A DNA stretch of 64,000 nucleotides, taken from Manihot esculenta (taxonomy: Eukaryota; Streptophyta; Magnoliopsida; Malpighiales; Euphorbiaceae). How positions within the stretch are numbered: position 1 is the first letter of the stretch; the number at the start of each line of letters is the position of its first letter. The notes under the pieces are model-generated. The model had not been told where the DNA came from and ran no database searches. It was given only the letters and a program-made list of their open reading frames with translations. Position numbers and translations under genes: made by a program. The stretch is from contig NC_035177.2 in assembly GCF_001659605.2 (NCBI RefSeq), positions 34,488,136-34,552,135 on the forward strand, given 5' to 3'. Of the stretch, positions 42,204 through 53,663 are shown one piece after another.

Positions 42204-44381
42204 ATATCTATTTAAGTAATTTTTTTCATTTATATTTACCGTTATTTTAATAAAATAATTATTTTATTAATTAATAAAATAATCATTTTATTATTGTATC
42301 AGTATTTTATTTTTATTTAATCATTTACATCGTATTTAATATTAATTATATTTTAATATATAAAATTAACATAATATCGATTATATTCAATTATAAGACC
42401 ATTATTATTGTTATTTGAAAATTAAAAAAATTACTTAGTTTAATACTATAATTTAATTGATTTAGTTTAAATAATTTTCAACATGATAGAAATTTTCAAT
42501 TTTAATAGATTTAACCGTGGCTAACTAATTAGTTTGTGTCTTGATTAATAAAAATAATTTTTTAGTATCATAATTGGTGACTCGAAAATTAAGTAATATT
42601 AATGAATATATAGGATTATACAATTTAAAAATTAATTAATATTTAATACTTAATGATACTAATAATTTCGCCTTTTTATTATTCATTCCATAAGTTAATT
42701 GTTATAAATTGAATAGTTAAAACTTTGGGATGCACTTGCAAATCCAGAAACAGACATCATAAATAAAGATAACTTTTAATAAAAATTTTAATTTGTTCAA
42801 ACTTAGTTTTTTAAAAATTTTCCCCAATTTTTAAATTTTTCATGAAATCTTTTAGCCAAACAAAAATTGAGAAAATTTCTGACAAATATTTCAAGGAAAT
42901 AAAATTCCTAGATTAGTTCAAAAAAAATACTATTGTAGAAAAATCCCATAAAAGAAAACTTCTTTTATGGTAATTTATGTAAGTTTGTAGAAAAAAATAC
43001 TATTGTAGAAAAATTAAATTACCATTTAATTTTTAAATTGTAATTTATGTAAGTTTGTACATATTTATAGTAAAAAATTTTAAATTAATTACTATTATAT
43101 TTTATATAGGATAATATTTTAATATTTAGAATTTAAAAATATTTTTAAGTAATAAATTTCAAAAATTAGAATAAAAAAGAAGTTATTTCACATATGACTT
43201 AATTATTTAAGCAATGTCATTAATATAAGTGGAAAGTTATTGTAAAATCATTTTTAAGACTTAGTTTTGGTATGCATCTATAATATATATATAAATATAT
43301 GCGAAGGGAAAGAGGATTATTTAAATTTATTTAAATATTTTTATTATGGATAATAATTTTATTGTTTAAATTAATAAAAAATTGAAATTTCAAGATAAAT
43401 ATCAATATTAAAAAAATTAAAATTTAAAGATAAATATCAAATAAGTTTGATAAGAATTGTTAAATATAAATATATTATTATTTGAATATTATATAATTAT
43501 AAAAATGAGGTAAAAAATAACTGATAATAAATTTTAAATTTAGTTAGTAGATGGTATTAAAATATAAAATAATTTATAAAAATTCAAATATTAGAAAATT
43601 TTTAAATAAATTTAAATTTAATCCATAGATAATATTAAAATTAGATAATTTAGATAAATATATTTAAATATTAAAATAAATTAATTGAAATAATATTATT
43701 AACATTAATATTAAAATAAATTAGTTGAAATAATATAATTATATTTAAAAAATTAGTAAACAATATGATTTTATTTTTTACATAAAAATAATAAAATATA
43801 ATATTTAATTAATATAAAAATTAATTTTTAAATATTATTTTAACGCTGAAATAATTTGTAATGCTATTCGTATTATTAATTCATAAAACTCATATATTAC
43901 TAAATCAAGTTAACTTAATTATTATTAATGTTTTGTTATTTTTATTGATATTATAAATTATTTTTAAAATAATTAATAGTTACTTATTATAGTAATAAAT
44001 AACGTCTTATTAGTTATTAAAATAAATATATTATAATATATTATATATTAAATTATGAGTATAATGGAGAAAGATAATATACAACCCACAATCGAATAAA
44101 AATTAGTTTACATAAAAACGAAAAGTGAGAAAGAATATTGAGATCGCCTAAAATATCCTAATAATTTAATGTAATTATAATAAAAAGATTTTAATAAATT
44201 TATTTTAAATAAAATAAGGAAAGAAAAATTTTAGTTTTAAAATTCTTATTCTAAATTTTTTATAATAATTCTTTATTTAAAGGAACTATTAAACTTTAAA
44301 AAAACGTGCTTAAGAATAAGAATAAATTTAAAAAATTATAATAAAAAATAATAAGTTCAAAAATTTAAGGAAAATACATTA
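42204..44381. other. AT-rich intergenic region, no gene seen
   Basis: Very AT-rich (TTTAAATA/ATTAATA-type sequence) without an ORF of note. A short direct duplication around 42,950-43,060 repeats AAAATACTATTGTAGAAAAA and GTAATTTATGTAAGTTTGTA. Confidence 0.6.
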
Positions 44382-44386
44382 TAGAT

Positions 44387-44692
44387 TGAAGAGATATTAT
44401 ATACTCCCAAAGCTAAACGACGTCGCAGGAGGAAAGCAAAAACAAGTCAGTGCACCGCCAAAACGATGCCGCAGAGGAGAAGCAAAACGACGTAGCATTT
44501 ATAGATTCAAAACGGCACCGTTTCCTGTGGATGTAATTTTGTTCCAAGGGAACCCAGAATATTCTAGAAAAATTCAGAGAAGGAGTTAGTTAGAATTCAG
44601 TTTTCCAAATGTGTATATATATGCATGAGAATTAACAAATCAAATATGTGAAAATACTCTATTTTTCAATCCAATTTTAGCTATTCTTCTCA
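44387..44692 (+). repeat. 5' LTR of the copia element
   Basis: 306 bp from TGAAGAGATATTATATACTC to TATTCTTCTCA. It contains four related motifs of the type AAACGACGTCGC/AAACGATGCCGC/AAACGACGTAGC/AAACGGCACCGT and a TATA-like GTGTATATATATGCATG about 65 bp from its end. Confidence 0.96.
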
Positions 44693-44704
44693 TGGTATCA
44701 GAGC
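44693..44704 (+). other. Primer-binding site (initiator tRNA-Met)
   Basis: TGGTATCAGAGC immediately follows the LTR, the standard plant copia PBS. Confidence 0.93.
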
Positions 44705-44828
44705 ATACCCTGTGTAAACTGCCCAACAAATTCAGATCCAGATCTGAAAGAAACTAACTCAGATCTAGATCTGAAAGAAACCACCCTTCTTTCTTTTCTC
44801 AAACCACAAAGTACATTCAGCAAGAGTA

Positions 44829-47800
44829 ATGGCAGAAATTACTGAAGAAAACATACCTGGGAAAGCAGAGAAGGACGACAAGATGATTAAGCTACAGAAC
44901 TCTGATTCCCCCAGCATGATTCTTGTCAGTTCTCCTTTAAATGGCAACAATTACCTGACATGGAGCATATCAATGGTTATAGCCTTGAAAGCAAAAGACA
45001 AGCTAGGATTCATAAACGGCAAGTGCAAGATGCCAGATCAAGATGACACAAATTACGAGGAATGGCAGAAGGCAGATAACATGGTAATGTCCTGGATCTT
45101 GAATGCTCTTTCAAAGGAATTAGCTGAAGCTTTTCTTTATGCCACAAATGCCTATGAATTATGGGAAGAATTAAAAGAAAGATTTGGAGACAGTAATGGT
45201 CCCTTGATGTACCAATTAATGAAAGAAATAAGCAATGCCAGTCAAGCAAATGATAATATCATGATGTATTACACAAAATTAAAAAAACTATGGGATGAAT
45301 ATGCATGTTTAGAGCCAATTCCAGTATGTGAATGTGGTGTAGCAAAATCTTTTGCTGAGATAGAAGGCAAACACAGATTAATGCAATTCTTGATGGGCTT
45401 GAACGAGTCTTATGACCATGTGAGGAATCAAATCCTTATCATGGAGCCACTGCCTAGTGTAAATAAAGCATATTCCATGATTTTGAGAATCGAAAAACAG
45501 AGGGGAGCACAAAGTGATGAAGCTGGAAACAGTGCAATGACAGCAAAGACTTCAGAAATTAACAAAGGCAGAACATGGAAAAATCAATTCAAAAAGAAGG
45601 ATGACAGAACCTGTTCCTACTGCAAAACCATAGGTCATGTGAGAGAAACCTGCTTCAAACTCAATGGATATCCAGATTGGTTCAATGAGCTCAAACTAAA
45701 AAGGAACAAAGGAAAAGAAAATGTTGCAGCTCATGTGTTCGAAACACCCCTAAACTGCAACGATGATTACACTCAAGGCAAAGCTGATTGGAATATGGAA
45801 TCACTAATGCAAGAGATGATGAAGTACATGAAGAATCATAGCCAAGGCACTACCAACAGCAATGACGCAAATTGTGTGAATTACACTGGTTTTGCAGGTA
45901 TGACATCTTATTGCTATTCTAAAGCTTATGAAAATAGGACTATAGGAGAATGGATTATAGACACAGGTGCCACAGCTCACATGTGCAATGACCTATCTCT
46001 TTTTTCAAGCCACAGAACTCTAAATAAACCAAGTATTGTGACCTTACCCGATGGCAACATGAAAAATATTTCCAGAATTGGAACAGTGCCTTTAAACCAG
46101 AATATGCAATTGTTAGATGTGTTATATATGCCTACATTCAAGTACAATTTACTATCTGTTAGCCAAATCACACAATCAAACAAAATATCTGTGCAATTCT
46201 ACCATGACCAATGCATCTTGCAGGACCTAGTGACTAAGCACCTACTGGCTGTTGGGAGAATGCACCAAGGATTATATAGACTAAATAAAGACTCATTTAG
46301 CCATCAAGGAAGCAGAATAAAGACAATGGACACAGCATTGACATTTCAACAATCTCAAGACAGATATGGAGTATGGCACAGAAGATTAGGTCATGCATCA
46401 AAAAACAAATTATTACATCTAAATGTAATAAAAGCTAGTGACTGTGATTCCCATGTGTGCACCATTTGTCCCATTGCAAAACAACAACGATTGAGTTTCA
46501 ATAAAAGCAAGATTACATCCAAAATACCTTTTGAATTGATTCATGTGGATCTTTGGGGTCCATATTCAGTGGTTTCAGTCTCAAATGCAAGATATGTACT
46601 AACTATAGTTGATGATTACTCTAGAGCCACATGGACATATTTACTACAGCACAAACAATCTGTTTTTGCTGTATTAAAAGAGTTCATTGCTATGATTAAC
46701 AACCAATTTCACAAGTCAGTCAAGAACTTGAGATCAGATAATGGGACTGAGTTTGTAAATCAAGATTGCAGCAAGTGGCTAAAGGAAAAGGGCATTATTC
46801 ACCAGAAATCATGCCCATACACACCACAACAGAACGGAGTGGTTGAAAGGAAGCACAAACACTTATTACAAGTTGCAAGGGCTCTAATGTTTCAGTCAAA
46901 ATTACCAAAAAGATTCTGGGGAGAATCCATACTCACAGCCACCTATATCATCAACAGATTACCAAGCCCAGTACTCAATTGGGAAACACCTTATGCTTGC
47001 CTACATAAGGAAAAACCCAATCTAAACTTACTCAAAACCTTTGGATGCCTATGCTTCGCAACCAACACCTTAACCCATAAGACAAAATTTGAAGAAAGAG
47101 CCTTTAAAGGAGTATTCCTTGGATATGTTCCAGGAATGAAGGCCTACAAAATTTATGCCTTAGACCTAAACAAAACCATAGTTTCCAGAGATGTCATCTT
47201 CCATGAAGACACATTCCCATTCAAGTCACAACCAGACCCTTATGACCCACAGAAAACTGTGTTACCAAATATAATACTTGAACCTGATTCATCCCCAACA
47301 ATACCAATACCTTCACAGACCAATGTCAGCCCTCCCCACGAATCCTTAAGAACAAATGAAGGAACTGAAACATACATTGAGAATCCTACAACTGAAGATG
47401 AAGAAGAAGCACCTGCCACTCTTGAATCAGTCCAAGAACTCTCAGAAGAAAGGGATTCCACACACACAAGAAGAAGCACAAGACTACCTACAAGACCAAG
47501 ATGGCTAAATGACTTTGTGGCCACCTCTATATGTCCTATTAATCCTGGTGTATTCTCCAACAACACCACAGGTAAATCTCCCCAAATCTATCCCTGTTTT
47601 ACTTCAGAACCTATTTTCACCCCTCACTACTTGAATTTTGTGGCAAATGTCTCTATAAACTATGAACCTAAATCCTATTCACAAGCTAAGGAAGACAACA
47701 ATTGGGTGCAAGCCATGCAAGATGAACTGACAGCCTTAGACACCAATAATACTTGGTACTTAACAACTCTGCCCAAAGGCAAAAGGGCCATTGCCTCAAA

Positions 47801-48356
47801 ATGGGTTTTCAGAATTAAATATAAACCAGACGGTTCAGTTGACAGATTCAAAGCCAGGCTGGTGGCTAAGGGATTTAATCAACACCTTGGAATTGACTAT
47901 ACTGACAACTTTTCTCCAGTAGCCAAATTGGTTACTGTGAGAATGTTCATGGCAATAGCTACTGCAAAAAATTGGCCTATACATCAGCTAGATGTCAATA
48001 ATGCATACCTACATGGCCATATAGAAGAAGATTTGTATATGCTACCTCCGGAAGGCTATGACAAAGCTCAACCAGGACAAGTGTGCAAACTTATCAAAAG
48101 CATCTACGGATTAAAGCAGGCAGGAAGAATGTGGAATAAAGAACTTACCCAATGCTTAACCCAGTTTGGCTTCAAACAATCACCTTTTGATCATTGCCTG
48201 TTCACAAGGACAAAGAAAGACAGATTCTTAACATTACTTGTCTATGTTGATGACATCCTTATAGCAGGTCATTCAGAAGAGGATATAGCAGAAATTAAAT
48301 CTCACCTTGACAAAGCCTTTACAATCAAGGATTTGGGGACGTCAAGTATTTTCTAG
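44829..48356 (+). CDS. copia gag-pol polyprotein, first part (to end of RT)
   Basis: 1,175 residues. The gag domain resembles the copia gag N-terminal family (VSSPLNGNNYLTWSISM near residue 35), and a CCHC knuckle (CSYCKTIGHVRETC) follows near 262. Next come protease (WIIDTGATAHM), GAG-pre-integrase (WHRRLGHASKNKLLHL) and integrase with DLWGP, IVDDYSRATW, LRSDNGTEF and PQQNGVVERKH (DDE residues present). RT has KWVFRIKYKPDGSVDRFKAR, QLDVNNAYLHG and the catalytic LLVYVDDILIAG. The frame stops at 48,354-48,356 because of a 1-bp shift in GGGG at 48,335-48,338. The frame with the rest of pol begins right after it. It is otherwise free of stops, unlike every other element in the window. Confidence 0.95.
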   Translation: MAEITEENIPGKAEKDDKMIKLQNSDSPSMILVSSPLNGNNYLTWSISMVIALKAKDKLGFINGKCKMPDQDDTNYEEWQKADNMVMSWILNALSKELAEAFLYATNAYELWEELKERFGDSNGPLMYQLMKEISNASQANDNIMMYYTKLKKLWDEYACLEPIPVCECGVAKSFAEIEGKHRLMQFLMGLNESYDHVRNQILIMEPLPSVNKAYSMILRIEKQRGAQSDEAGNSAMTAKTSEINKGRTWKNQFKKKDDRTCSYCKTIGHVRETCFKLNGYPDWFNELKLKRNKGKENVAAHVFETPLNCNDDYTQGKADWNMESLMQEMMKYMKNHSQGTTNSNDANCVNYTGFAGMTSYCYSKAYENRTIGEWIIDTGATAHMCNDLSLFSSHRTLNKPSIVTLPDGNMKNISRIGTVPLNQNMQLLDVLYMPTFKYNLLSVSQITQSNKISVQFYHDQCILQDLVTKHLLAVGRMHQGLYRLNKDSFSHQGSRIKTMDTALTFQQSQDRYGVWHRRLGHASKNKLLHLNVIKASDCDSHVCTICPIAKQQRLSFNKSKITSKIPFELIHVDLWGPYSVVSVSNARYVLTIVDDYSRATWTYLLQHKQSVFAVLKEFIAMINNQFHKSVKNLRSDNGTEFVNQDCSKWLKEKGIIHQKSCPYTPQQNGVVERKHKHLLQVARALMFQSKLPKRFWGESILTATYIINRLPSPVLNWETPYACLHKEKPNLNLLKTFGCLCFATNTLTHKTKFEERAFKGVFLGYVPGMKAYKIYALDLNKTIVSRDVIFHEDTFPFKSQPDPYDPQKTVLPNIILEPDSSPTIPIPSQTNVSPPHESLRTNEGTETYIENPTTEDEEEAPATLESVQELSEERDSTHTRRSTRLPTRPRWLNDFVATSICPINPGVFSNNTTGKSPQIYPCFTSEPIFTPHYLNFVANVSINYEPKSYSQAKEDNNWVQAMQDELTALDTNNTWYLTTLPKGKRAIASKWVFRIKYKPDGSVDRFKARLVAKGFNQHLGIDYTDNFSPVAKLVTVRMFMAIATAKNWPIHQLDVNNAYLHGHIEEDLYMLPPEGYDKAQPGQVCKLIKSIYGLKQAGRMWNKELTQCLTQFGFKQSPFDHCLFTRTKKDRFLTLLVYVDDILIAGHSEEDIAEIKSHLDKAFTIKDLGTSSIF

Positions 48357-48358
48357 GC

Positions 48359-49201
48359 TTGCAAATTGCGCGTTCTGAAATTGGATTATTTCTTCATCAA
48401 AAGAAATATTTGTTAGATATTCTTCAAGAAACAGGTTGTATGCAAGCTAAACTATCTGACAATCCTCTACCACAAGGAATCAAACTTGACAATACAACAG
48501 GAACTATTTTGACCGACCCAGAAAAATATAGGAGGTTAATAGGTAAGTTACTTTACCTCGGAGTCACAAGGCCAGACATCTCCTATGCGACACAGCACCT
48601 CAGCCAGTTCATGCAACAGCCGCGTCAACCTCACTGGAACGCAGCACTTCACGTGCTTCGCTATCTGAAAAGTTGTCCAACACGAGGGTTGTTCTTCCCA
48701 GCTCAGAGCGACCTCAAGATTCAAGCTTTCTCTGACGCTGACTGGGCTTCCTGTCTGATGACCCGGAAATCTCTTACAGGCTTTTGTATATTCCTCGGAC
48801 CATCCTTAATATCCTGGAAAACAAAAAAACAGAACACGGTTAGTAAATCCTCAGCAGAAGCTGAGTACAGAAGCATGGCCCTCACGGTGTGCGAGCTAAA
48901 GTGGATAACTTACCTGATGAAAGAGTTTCATGCCGATCTGCATCTCCCTATTCCTCTTCACTGTGACAACCAAGCAGCCCAACACATCGCGGCCAACCCA
49001 GTTTTCCACGAACGAACGAAACATCTGGATATCGACTGCCACATCGTCCGCGAGCAACTCTCCAGAGGTTTCATATCTACGGTGCACGTACCTTCACGGC
49101 AACAAATCGCGGATCTCTTCACAAAACCCTTAGGAGCGGCGCAATTTCAAACCCTTCTGTCCAAGATGGGTTTCCCCAAAATTAGGGCAACTCCATCTTG
49201 A
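48359..49201 (+). CDS. copia pol, second part (RT thumb and RNase H)
   Basis: 280 residues in a different frame from the upstream ORF. The homology continues without a gap from the RT end: KRYLKSCPTRG-like region, FSDADWASCLMTRKSLTGFC (RNase H first catalytic Asp), SKSSAEAEYRSMA, HCDNQAAQHIA and the terminal ADLFTKPLG. The Met at 48,359 is incidental, since the real coding starts before it in the upstream ORF. It ends with a TGA that overlaps the polypurine tract. Confidence 0.92.
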   Translation: MQIARSEIGLFLHQKKYLLDILQETGCMQAKLSDNPLPQGIKLDNTTGTILTDPEKYRRLIGKLLYLGVTRPDISYATQHLSQFMQQPRQPHWNAALHVLRYLKSCPTRGLFFPAQSDLKIQAFSDADWASCLMTRKSLTGFCIFLGPSLISWKTKKQNTVSKSSAEAEYRSMALTVCELKWITYLMKEFHADLHLPIPLHCDNQAAQHIAANPVFHERTKHLDIDCHIVREQLSRGFISTVHVPSRQQIADLFTKPLGAAQFQTLLSKMGFPKIRATPS

Positions 49202-49209
49202 GGGGGGCG
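49200..49209 (+). other. Polypurine tract of the copia element
   Basis: GAGGGGGGCG directly before the 3' LTR. Confidence 0.85.
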
Positions 49210-49515
49210 TGAAGAGATATTATATACTCCCAAAGCTAAACGACGTCGCAGGAGGGAAGCAAAAACAAGTCAGTGCACCGCCAAAACGATGCCGCAGAGG
49301 AGAAGCAAAACGACGCAGCATTTATAGATTCAAAACAGCACCGTTTCCTGTGGATGTAATTTTGTTCCAAGGGAACCCAGAATATTCTAGAAAAATTCAG
49401 AGAAGGAGTTAGTTAGAATTCAGTTTTCCAAATGTGTATATATATGCATGAGAATTAACAAATCAAATATGTGAAAATACTCTATTTTTCAATCCAATTT
49501 TAGCTATTCTTCTCA
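49210..49515 (+). repeat. 3' LTR of the copia element
   Basis: 306 bp. It differs from the 5' LTR at three sites: A/G in the GGAGGRAAGC block, T/C in CGACGYAGCA and G/A in AAACRGCACC. Confidence 0.96.
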
Positions 49516-49520
49516 TAGAT

Positions 49521-50819
49521 ATCTAGGACAAAAAATATATTATTAAGATATATGTTGTAATTTATGAAGGAGCAAATTTATATATAATTTTTCTTTTATA
49601 TTAAATTATCTCAATTTAATAAAAATCATTATAAATAAATAAATTAATAAACAATCAAATATATTAATATCACAAACATATTAAAATACTTTTCCACAAA
49701 ATATAAAATAGCAAAATAAAATAACCCTTTAATAATAACTTAAATTTTAATAAAAATAAAATAATTTTAATTCAGTTATGATGTGGTACAAACAAAAAAT
49801 CATATGGTGGCTAATAATTAAATAGAATTAGAATCCTAATTTTTCACTTGAGCAACATGAAAACTTTTAATATAATAATATAAAATTCTTTTAATTACTA
49901 TTGGTATACATGCGCCTTAATTTATTTAAATTATAGTAATTATAATAATTGAATTAAATTGGGAGTATATATGACTATATTATTATATTAATAATAATTC
50001 TTAAGAAGTTTTCTGCTATATACTTTAGTTTAAAGAAGAAAAAAAAATTAATTCTAATAATTAATGAAACAATTAAAAGTATATGTGCATGGTTATATAC
50101 AAACTTTAAAAATTTTATTAATATAACTATTAATTTTAATGCTTTCGAAATTTTAAATTAATTTGATTATTTTATATTAAAATTAATTATTTGATACGGT
50201 TATTTTATATTTGAAACATGTTTCATGTTTATAATTAATATTACTATTATAGGCTATAAAAAATAAATTTCTATTGAAATTACATTTACAATAAAAGAAA
50301 GAAAAAAAATAAATTTTCATTACATTTGCATTTATTAAAAATAAAATTATAAATTATATCCACTTTCATATAAATATTCAAATTATAAGTTGATAATATT
50401 ATTTAAAATACCATTAGAGTCATATGCTTTAAAAAGTCAGTTAATCCTGTATTAGGTACGCTTTTTAGATTTATGAAATTATTGTTGTTTAATATTTAAT
50501 ATTTGAATATTAAATGAAATTTATATTTATAATTTATATTATATTTATATTTACGATAATTTCAATATTATTAATCAACATATATAATGTTATATTCTTG
50601 ATGTTGGATCTACGTCAAATTGTAGTGCAAATTTTAAAAATTTATATTTAAGAACTTGTTTGGCCGAAGGGAATTGCCTCGATTCATGGAAAATTATGAT
50701 GCATGGAACAAACGTACTCCAATCGTAATATATATAAATAAATTATGCCACAAATATTTTATTTCCAATCATTTATTTCATGCAACTCGTACATGTGTTT
50801 GCGTGTGATTAATTAGGGT
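49521..50819. other. AT-rich region downstream of MMP gene 2
   Basis: No gene seen. The stretch 50,490-50,770 corresponds to the downstream region of MMP gene 1, which shows that the duplication unit included the 3' flank. Confidence 0.6.
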
Positions 50820-51713
50820 TTAAGGGTATAGAGTTTGTATGCCTCCAATATCATCTGGACTAAGAACCCTTTTAATAACCCCAGATCCAATTGTAGGATA
50901 CATAACAGCATTGGGATCCTGGCTATGTGCAAGACCCAAAAGGTGACCAATTTCATGAACAGCAATAGACTGTACGTCCACTTGGTTACCAGCAGGATTA
51001 GTGGTCCAATTTTCACTAGCATCATAATGTGACCTTCCATCTCTTGGATAGAAAGAATGAGCCCACACCTTGCCAGGTCCATCAAAAGGATGGCCATCCC
51101 CATGAGCACCAGTGTAAAATCCAATATGAAGATCTTGTATTTCACCAGCAGCTGCTTCGTGGAAATGGAACTTGGATACAATCTGCCAACTTTGAAAAGC
51201 TCCTGAAAAAGCAGCCCTCACATCTTGAGAATTTGGGACGTTGGGGAGGAACAAGTAAGTGAGGCTAAACTTGTTCCATTTTGGCATACGTGCTGGAAAT
51301 GCATAATGGGGACCAATATTAGAGTTTATAGACTGATTTAAGGATGTAATATCGGTGACATCAGGTACTCCACATCGTGGAATCATCATCTTCTGTATAG
51401 TTTCGAAGTTGAGAATTCCAGTAATATTGAGATGGAAAAAATTTTGATATCTTTTAAGTGCAGACTCCAATTGATCATCAAAATTATTGTTTAAATTACG
51501 AGTGGAACAAGGGTTTAGATAGTATCCAAATCCAACAAGGAATTTTTTCACTTCATCAAGCCCAACAACAGTTTGGCCCTTGTGGATTTCCTTTAGATTT
51601 TGAAGGAATTTGAAAGCTTGCTTCTGGGGTTTGTAGGTTTTAGATTGAGACATGGAGGATTGGATTGAAAAAAGAAGGAAGACTATCAGAAGATAAGAAT
51701 ATTTACAAGCCAT
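50820..51713 (-). CDS. Secreted matrix metalloproteinase (MMP gene 2), intronless
   Basis: 297 residues, same architecture as MMP gene 1. A signal peptide (about 1-22, LLIVFLLFSIQ) is followed by the prodomain, the cysteine switch PRCGVPD (Cys114), catalytic zinc site HEIGHLLGLAH (His243, Glu244, His247, His253) and Met-turn Met261. It ends at GIQTLYP with no GPI-signal tail. About 237 of 297 aligned residues match gene 1. The catalytic core is most conserved, while the prodomain loop at residues 61-75 and the N-terminus vary and include an extra Cys69 here. Both copies keep an intact frame, which suggests selection. A soluble apoplastic protease with unknown substrate is inferred. The first Met is chosen because of the signal peptide and the conserved TATA spacing. 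Confidence 0.95.
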   Translation of the reverse strand: MACKYSYLLIVFLLFSIQSSMSQSKTYKPQKQAFKFLQNLKEIHKGQTVVGLDEVKKFLVGFGYYLNPCSTRNLNNNFDDQLESALKRYQNFFHLNITGILNFETIQKMMIPRCGVPDVTDITSLNQSINSNIGPHYAFPARMPKWNKFSLTYLFLPNVPNSQDVRAAFSGAFQSWQIVSKFHFHEAAAGEIQDLHIGFYTGAHGDGHPFDGPGKVWAHSFYPRDGRSHYDASENWTTNPAGNQVDVQSIAVHEIGHLLGLAHSQDPNAVMYPTIGSGVIKRVLSPDDIGGIQTLYP

Positions 51714-51756
51714 TTTTAGTTGTTTTAGTTGGATGGGTTAAGTTAAAATTAAGCAT

Positions 51757-51768
51757 CTATGTATAACA
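51757..51768 (-). promoter_or_regulatory. Probable TATA box of MMP gene 2
   Basis: Minus-strand TTATACATAG about 45-55 bp upstream of the ATG, at the position equivalent to the TATA run of gene 1. Confidence 0.4.
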
Positions 51769-51899
51769 AGCTGAAGAGAATAACATTGGCACTTGCACAA
51801 GATTCATTTGATTTAATGAATTTAAATACAACCTTATCGTACAAATTTTAATAATTATTTTAATGTATGGCATGCCACGTTTTTATTATATTTGATAAT

Positions 51900-53215
51900 C
51901 AATTTATAAAATAAAATATATGAGGATTATATTTTTCAAATTTCATCACTTCTACTTTATTCCAATGAATTTTATATTTAGGTAGAAAAAGGAGTCATTA
52001 AATGAGTTAATATGCCAAGACAAGATTCTTATATTGGCTCAGTTTCCAAATTTTCAATTTTCTTGGGGACAAGAAAGTTTTAAGATTGATATTCTTATAT
52101 TTTATAAGAAAGGATATAAGAACTAAAATGGAATTTAGTAGACGGCTCTAGAGTTGTATTAGTGAAGAATTCTAAAAGAATATAATTTGATTCTGATGTA
52201 AATAACTATAGCTGATTGTTGAGTAGCTAACGTAGCTGCTTACTATAAATGTTAGTTACATATACTACAATTATAATTAGAAATTACCTTTCATATATTT
52301 TTAAATATTTAATAAAAATATTTATTTATTTTTAATATTTATTTAATAAAGATAAAATTAATAAAACTATACTAATATATAAAAGAAATTATAATGTGAT
52401 TATAATTGTAAAATTTTTATTACATTTAAGCAATATTTCTAAATATTCATAGTTAATATTTTTGTCATTATTGAATAATGACTATAACTACTGAAATCGG
52501 TACATATTATAGTTTTTGTTTTAAAAAAAAAAAGCAACTGATTCCATAACCTAAAATATGAGAAATATCGAAAATTAATATGTAGATATTTATTTTATAA
52601 ATAAGTACAATGTTTATTATATAAATAAGTATACCGAACTGACTTGTCTCAGAAATTTATATAGAAAATAATTTGTCTATAAACTACTCAAATGATTTTG
52701 TAAATGATTATTTAACTTGAAATCAATAAATCATTTTATATAGGGATTTCTATGTTTACTTATTTTATAAGTGATAAATGGGATGAACTGAATATAGTAG
52801 AAATTGTACGAAAATGTTTATATGATTGTTAGGATTTATCGCTCTAGAATAATCAGAGAATCTTCCACTTGTTATTTGCTGGCATTGATCATGAAATTCC
52901 TGCGTAAGGTAAAATGAAATTAATAAATTAAATTTGAAATTCATTCAATAGGTTAATGGCTATTACAAGAGAACGAATATGATTTAACACAGCAGTCGTA
53001 GTTTATACATTAATTGTTAAATCAGGATATTAGTGATGAAAGGATATTAGTTACATTGAGGAACCATACACTGAAAAGTTAAATTAAACTATATTGACAT
53101 TCTAAATATTTAAATAGTCTTAACATACCATTAGATGATATTTTTACCTTCAAATTAATTAATTAGTTAATTATACTCGTCACAAATATATTTAGAATTT
53201 AATGGATCACATGCA
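51900..53215. other. AT-rich intergenic region, no gene seen
   Basis: No ORF or repeat with clear boundaries. The upstream similarity to MMP gene 1 ends near 51,890. Confidence 0.55.
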
Positions 53216-53663
53216 TAAGGCTATTTCCAACGCTACGCCAAATTTCATTTTGGCGTTGGAGATGGCCCTCCAATACAGCGCTAAAATCAAATGGGATTTT
53301 GGCGCTGCGCTACAGTGTCACGCCAAATATGGCGTAGCAGCGCCATTTTTTTTTTCTTTTTTTTTAAAATTTATAATATAATTCAAAATTTATATCTTTT
53401 TCTATTTTTTTAAATTTATAATATAATTTAAAACTTATATATATTTTCAATTAAGTTTAATTTTTTTTCACTCTCATAATTTATTATATTTTTAATTTAT
53501 TTTATATTTTTATAATTATTAAAATTTAATTTAAATTAATATATTCACAATTATAAATAATATTTATAATAAATTAATTTATTAATGTATGTTTATAGTT
53601 AATGTTTAAGTAATGTTTTTTTATAATTATTATTTAACTAATATATTTTTATAATTAATATAT

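Larger units (their letters stand above)
44387..49515 (+). mobile_element. Young, nearly intact Ty1/copia retrotransposon, TSD TAGAT
   Basis: A 5,129-bp element with two 306-bp LTRs, a PBS, gag-pol, a polypurine tract and the perfect 5-bp duplication TAGAT (44,382-44,386 and 49,516-49,520). The LTRs differ at only three positions, all transitions, so the insertion is recent. The only coding break is a 1-bp shift in a G run at 48,335-48,338 near the end of RT. LTR and reading frames otherwise have the structure of a transposition-competent element. Confidence 0.97.

Noticed and set aside
44386..44589. 67-residue ORF in the copia LTR, duplicated at 49,209-49,412
   Set aside because: It lies entirely within the LTR and is duplicated only because the LTR is. 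There is no known domain.
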